Part shown: piece by piece, positions 60,231-64,000 of the stretch | Numbering within the stretch: position 1 is the stretch's first letter | Layout: every line of letters starts with the position of its first letter | Assembly (NCBI RefSeq): GCF_021018895.1 | Contig: NC_079383.1 | Location: 22,062,853-22,126,852 of the forward strand | Source: Seriola aureovittata | Taxonomy: Eukaryota; Chordata; Actinopteri; Carangiformes; Carangidae | Direction: 5' to 3' | Length of the DNA: 64,000 bases | Notes under the pieces: model-generated | Databases searched by the model: none | Told to the model about the DNA's origin: nothing | What the model saw: only the letters and a program-made list of their open reading frames with translations | Position numbers and translations under genes: made by a program

Positions 60231-60341
60231 AAGTTTTACAAGGAGCAGTATAATCGGGAGAAGGGGAAGTCCAGCTACACCAACATGAAGACACTGCCTG
60301 AGGTGGAGCACGCCATGGAGGTCAACAAGAACCAGAGCGAA
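60231..60341 (+). CDS. nebl: nebl nebulin module after the array, AMEVNKNQSE type
   Basis: 37 codons, KFYKEQYNREKGKSSYTNMK...EVEHAMEVNKNQSE. It aligns directly with the human nebulette repeat that has YAHMKEPPEVKHAMEVNKHQSN (from memory, split: YAHMKEPP, EVKHAMEV, NKHQSN). It shows that ordinary nebulette resumes here. Confidence 0.95.
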
Positions 60342-60885
60342 GTAAATAAACAAACATACACATTACACGTATGTAACGTTTGCTCTGCCACGCCAGTGAA
60401 CGCTGCCTCGTCTGTGTGGAGTTTAAGGAGAGAGACACTGATGAAAATGAAGCTTTCTGTAGATTTTATTCCCGTAAACAACCGATTCATTGATTCAAAG
60501 TGAGTCAGAGAGATTTGAACAGGCTGTAAAACTCTTTAATCCAGAGCTCAGAGACGCTGAGTCTCAGCCTCTTCACTTCCTCTTCACATCCTCGACCTTC
60601 TTTTTTAACATTTTCATCCTCATTTTTAAAGCTGTGCATGAACAGACACTTTATATAATATCCTTTATATAACCTGAGGTTCTCATCAGGTCTGGACTCA
60701 GAACCGGGGGGTGGGGGGGGGGTTCAGCTGTGTTGACGTTTAAAATTAACGATCACAGAGAAAATTACAGACAATGAAACGTCTTGAAGCTTGTTGTGTT
60801 TTATTGTTGTTGTTGATTTTGTATTTAATCATGTTTTATGTGTAATGCACTTTTATATTTATTGATTTTATTGTTATGGTCTCAG

Positions 60886-60987
60886 ATCGGCTACAGAAAA
60901 GGTAAAGAGGAGCTTCATCACTACAACACGGAGCCAGACAGACCTGACATCATCAACGCCGCCAACGCCGCTAAACTGGCCAGCGAC
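60886..60987 (+). CDS. nebl: nebl nebulin module, EPDRPDI type
   Basis: 34 codons, IGYRKGKEELHHYNTEPDRP...NAANAAKLASD. It matches human ISYRKD...LDRPDIKMA (from memory). SD end. The intron before it holds a G run at about 60706-60722. Confidence 0.95.
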
Positions 60988-61177
60988 GTGAGTCTGTGTG
61001 TGTGTGTGTCTGTGTGTGTCTGTGTGTGTGTGTAACCACGTCCTATCCAACATTCATTTCCATGACAACAGTCCCGTTCACCAGCTGTTCTCCGAGTGGA
61101 ACCGCTGATTAATTATAGAAAACGTTCTGCTGTAAAACATTGAACTGTCGTTACGCAAGAGCGTTCTGCAAGGTTCA

Positions 61178-61247
<70 letters not shown>

Positions 61248-61334
61248 TGTGTGTGTGAGAAGAATGAATGTAATGTCTCTTAAATTTTTCAGCATACCAG
61301 TAAGTGTGTGTATTCATTTTGTGTCTTTGAATTA

Positions 61335-61337
<3 letters not shown>

Positions 61338-61408
<71 letters not shown>

Positions 61409-61419
61409 TGTGTGTGTGT
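61338..61419 (+). repeat. (TG)n microsatellite against the acceptor of the next exon
   Basis: About 80 bp of TG with two single-base breaks ends 5 bases (cacag) before the exon, without a pyrimidine tract. Another TG tract lies at 61180-61257. Confidence 0.96.
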
Positions 61420-61424
61420 CACAG

Positions 61425-61529
61425 GTGGCCTATAAGAGTAACACTAAGCAGCTGGTTTACAGCGACTGCTCTCTTTTGGCCAGAACTGACATCCAGCACG
61501 CCAAGGAGGTTTCAAAACTCGCCAGCCAG
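61425..61529 (+). CDS. nebl: nebl nebulin module, DIQHAKEVSKLASQ type
   Basis: 35 codons, VAYKSNTKQLVYSDCSLLAR...DIQHAKEVSKLASQ. Counterpart of the human AEYKKGQG...EHAVEASKLSSQ repeat (from memory). Confidence 0.94.
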
Positions 61530-61629
61530 GTAACACACACATGCACACAGCCTTCCCTGCATGCACTGGGTCTACCACAGGGCTAACGGACATGTACAGG
61601 TCGTTGACCTCTCTCGCCCTCTCCCACAG

Positions 61630-61743
61630 GTGAAGTATAAGGAGAGTTTCGACAGACATTTAAAGGGCCAGAGGCCGCGGTACAACCCCCTCGACTGTCT
61701 CTCCTTCAAACACAAACAAGCTGCTGCTGCTCTGGCCAGTCAG
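61630..61743 (+). CDS. nebl: nebl nebulin module, YNPLDCLSF type
   Basis: 38 codons, VKYKESFDRHLKGQRPRYNP...KQAAAALASQ. Counterpart of the human repeat with HHYNPLESASFRQNQLAATL (from memory). The longer module length is conserved. Confidence 0.95.
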
Positions 61744-62002
61744 GTGAGCGAATCACCTGGTCACATGATCTGTGTCACATGGTTTTTAGGTTCATATCGG
61801 CGCTAAACACCAGCTCGTTACATCTGAGGTTTTTGATGATGAAAGTATCTGGATCTGGTCAAGCAGCTGCACCTGTGTTTTAATGTAATTATCATAATTA
61901 ATTTAGTTTACTTTCACATTATGGTTCAAGTCGTGAGAATCATCAGGATTGTTTCACCTGAAGACTTTTTTATTTTCAACCTCTCAGATAAACTAGAGGA
62001 AC

Positions 62003-62078
<76 letters not shown>

Positions 62079-62449
62079 CATGCGTGCCTGCATCATTCAC
62101 TTTGACTCACTCCAAAATTCAGTCTGTTGTGTGGGTGTAACCATGGCAACCTTTCTAAGGCAAATGGAGAGGGAACTGTGGGATGAAAGCTCGAGAAGTT
62201 GAAGAGGTTACACACACACACACACACACACTCGTGCACATACACACGCACACACTCGTGCACACACACACACACACACATACACACATGCAGCCATGGT
62301 TCAGTTTTAGTCGGGTGCTGCCCACACAGCCACAGAGAGGAGCCTCTCCACTTCACAGCGTTACGTAACAGCTTGTTGTGTTGAACGCTGCCCGGTGTTC
62401 GTTCACTCAGCTGCTTCTCTGAGAGCTACACACTCCTCACACACACCAT

Positions 62450-62492
<43 letters not shown>

Positions 62493-63239
62493 ACACACAC
62501 ACACACAGGCAGCGTTTCACTTTAAGTGGCTCAATCTGCAGCTGATTTTAGCCTCAAACATCAGAGCCGTGTGGAGGAAGATCATTTCTACATGTTTGCT
62601 TTTCCTGAGCTGTGTAAAAACACGGCTGTAGTGACGTTTGCTGTTTGACACCATCTCTCTCGTTTACTGAAGCCACTAATTATGGCGGAGAGGGAGGGGT
62701 GAGCAGGAGGAGGTGACCCTGGCTGAGTAAACACGCACCAAAACAGCACGACCACAAGACTCTTTAAGTTAGAGCTGAATGTTGCGCAAACAACATGTTG
62801 TTGTTATTTTGGCAGATATTATGATTGTTTTGCATTTTCACTTAAAGAAATATTTAAAAAATAACAATAAACTTTATTTATAGACCACTTTTCATACAAG
62901 AGATGAAGTTCAAATAGTGCAATAAAATAAAGGCGGATTGAGGGACAATGAAAACAGACAATAGAAAGACAGTAGACAATAAAATGTGTAAATGAAAGTA
63001 AAAACAGAAAGCAATAAGAAAAGTAAAATATGAGAGAATGAATTAAAAGCCGAGTTAAATAAACAGGTTTTCTGCTGTTCTTGCAGCTCTCAGCAGGTTT
63101 TCCAAAGTTTTGGATCAAAGTTCTTGTTCCTAAAATGATGAGAGTTTAATGGAGGTGAAAAGGTTGATTTGTTCCCTCTGGAAGTAATGAAATAATAAAA
63201 ATAAAAATCCTAATTAAAAACTCTTAATCTGTCCTTCAG
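61744..63239 (+). other. nebl: intron with repeats and left part of the duplicated segment
   Basis: (TG) at 62007-62076, (CA) at 62212-62280 and 62455-62508, a 'ggcagatatt' family trace at about 62780-62822, and 62865-62960, which resembles a fish retroelement end (aataaactttatttatagac, 'cacttttcatacaag'). No exon is seen. Confidence 0.65.
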
Positions 63240-63683
63240 GTGAAGTACAAGACAAACCAGAACCAGAAACCGGAGGGATCCTCAGACCTGCCGAACCTGC
63301 TGCAGCTGGAGCACGTCCTGCACGCCACCAAGCTGCAGAGCAACGTACGACAAAACACTCCCGTACATACATGTACATGGATCTGTATATATTTACATGT
63401 ACTATTTCACTGCTGCTGTCAAATCTGGTGCAGCGTCAGTTAAATCCACAAAAAATAAAAATGGTGATGTAGCTCAGCTGATCAATAACCGTAGAAATTA
63501 TGATTTTACTAAAACAAATATTCATCAACGTATTTGTGTTTAGGAGGAAAATTAAAACACAAACAAGATTATTTATCAGATTTATTGTCAAAGTTACTGA
63601 CATGCTTCTGGCTACAAAGAGCTGATTTTACAGGACACACACTCCACCCACCTACACAGTGTGTGTGTGTGTGTGTGTGTGTG

Positions 63684-63718
<35 letters not shown>
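62077..63718 (+). repeat. nebl: tandem duplication unit, copy 1 (contains a nebulin exon)
   Basis: 62077-62366 recurs at 63719-64000 with one base change (ctcgag/ctggag) and different CA lengths. The period is 1,642 bp, and both left borders are in (TG)n. The unit encloses the exon at 63240-63344. Confidence 0.75.
63240..63344 (+). CDS. nebl: nebl nebulin module, SDLPNLLQLEHVL type (last in window)
   Basis: 35 codons, VKYKTNQNQKPEGSSDLPNL...LHATKLQSN. Matches the human VKYKKDIQ...SDLPNLLFLDHVLKASK repeat (from memory). It lies inside the 1.64-kb duplication unit. Confidence 0.95.
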
Positions 63719-63720
<2 letters not shown>

Positions 63721-64000
63721 CATGCGTGCCTGCATCATTCACTTTGACTCACTCCAAAATTCAGTCTGTTGTGTGGGTGTAACCATGGCAACCTTTCTAA
63801 GGCAAATGGAGAGGGAACTGTGGGATGAAAGCTGGAGAAGTTGAAGAGGTTACACACACACACACTCGTGCACATACACACGCACACACTCGTGCACACA
63901 CACACACACACACATACACACATGCAGCCATGGTTCAGTTTTAGTCGGGTGCTGCCCACACAGCCACAGAGAGGAGCCTCTCCACTTCACAGCGTTACGT
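63719..64000 (+). repeat. nebl: tandem duplication unit, copy 2 (cut by window end)
   Basis: Begins ttcatgcgtgcctgcatcat, as at 62077, and follows copy 1 to the last base. Preceded by (TG)n at 63659-63718. Confidence 0.9.

Overview
The window is teleost fish DNA, most likely percomorph. The evidence is split genes with many 80-120 bp introns, very dense (CA)n/(TG)n microsatellites, several dispersed elements of fish type, and vertebrate-only gene families. No prokaryotic or viral gene is visible.

Left end (1-2.5 kb): two head-to-head GIMAP/AIG1-family GTPase genes. One lies on the minus strand and runs off the left edge. The other is complete on the plus strand in four exons (320 codons). 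Their start codons are about 200 bp apart, and the shared promoter region contains a perfect octamer. The plus-strand protein carries an N-terminal exon that looks like a decayed copy of a G domain, followed by a full G domain. Next come about 3.4 kb of intergenic DNA and fish repeats.

Middle (5.9-36.4 kb): the 5' part of a nebulette/LASP2 gene (nebl). Four exons encode the LIM domain and two nebulin repeats of the short LIM isoform (LASP2), separated by large repeat-rich introns. An acidic exon with its own start codon (34.9 kb) and a short linker exon (36.3 kb) mark the start of the long nebulette isoform, apparently from an internal promoter.

Right part (39.2-64 kb): nebulin-repeat exons of nebulette. 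The first module (39248-39349) and the last five (60231-63344) align one-to-one, in order, with the start of mammalian nebulette as I remember it. Between them, where mammalian nebulette has a single 37-residue repeat, this fish has 45 consecutive exons (39445-58702), here called M1-M45. All are in frame, symmetric phase 0, and 108-114 nt long, and all encode variants of that one module (about 1,660 residues). From M6 on they are organised in a seven-module super-repeat register like the one known for nebulin, but with no tryptophan and so no WLKGIGW-type motif. The exons in the window encode about 2,000 residues of the long isoform, against about 1,000 for the whole human protein, and the gene continues past the right edge. 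I consider this giant nebulette with its own super-repeats the main discovery here.

The right edge also shows a fresh tandem duplication of about 1.64 kb with both breakpoints in TG microsatellites. It encloses one nebulin exon, so a second copy of that exon may lie just outside the window.
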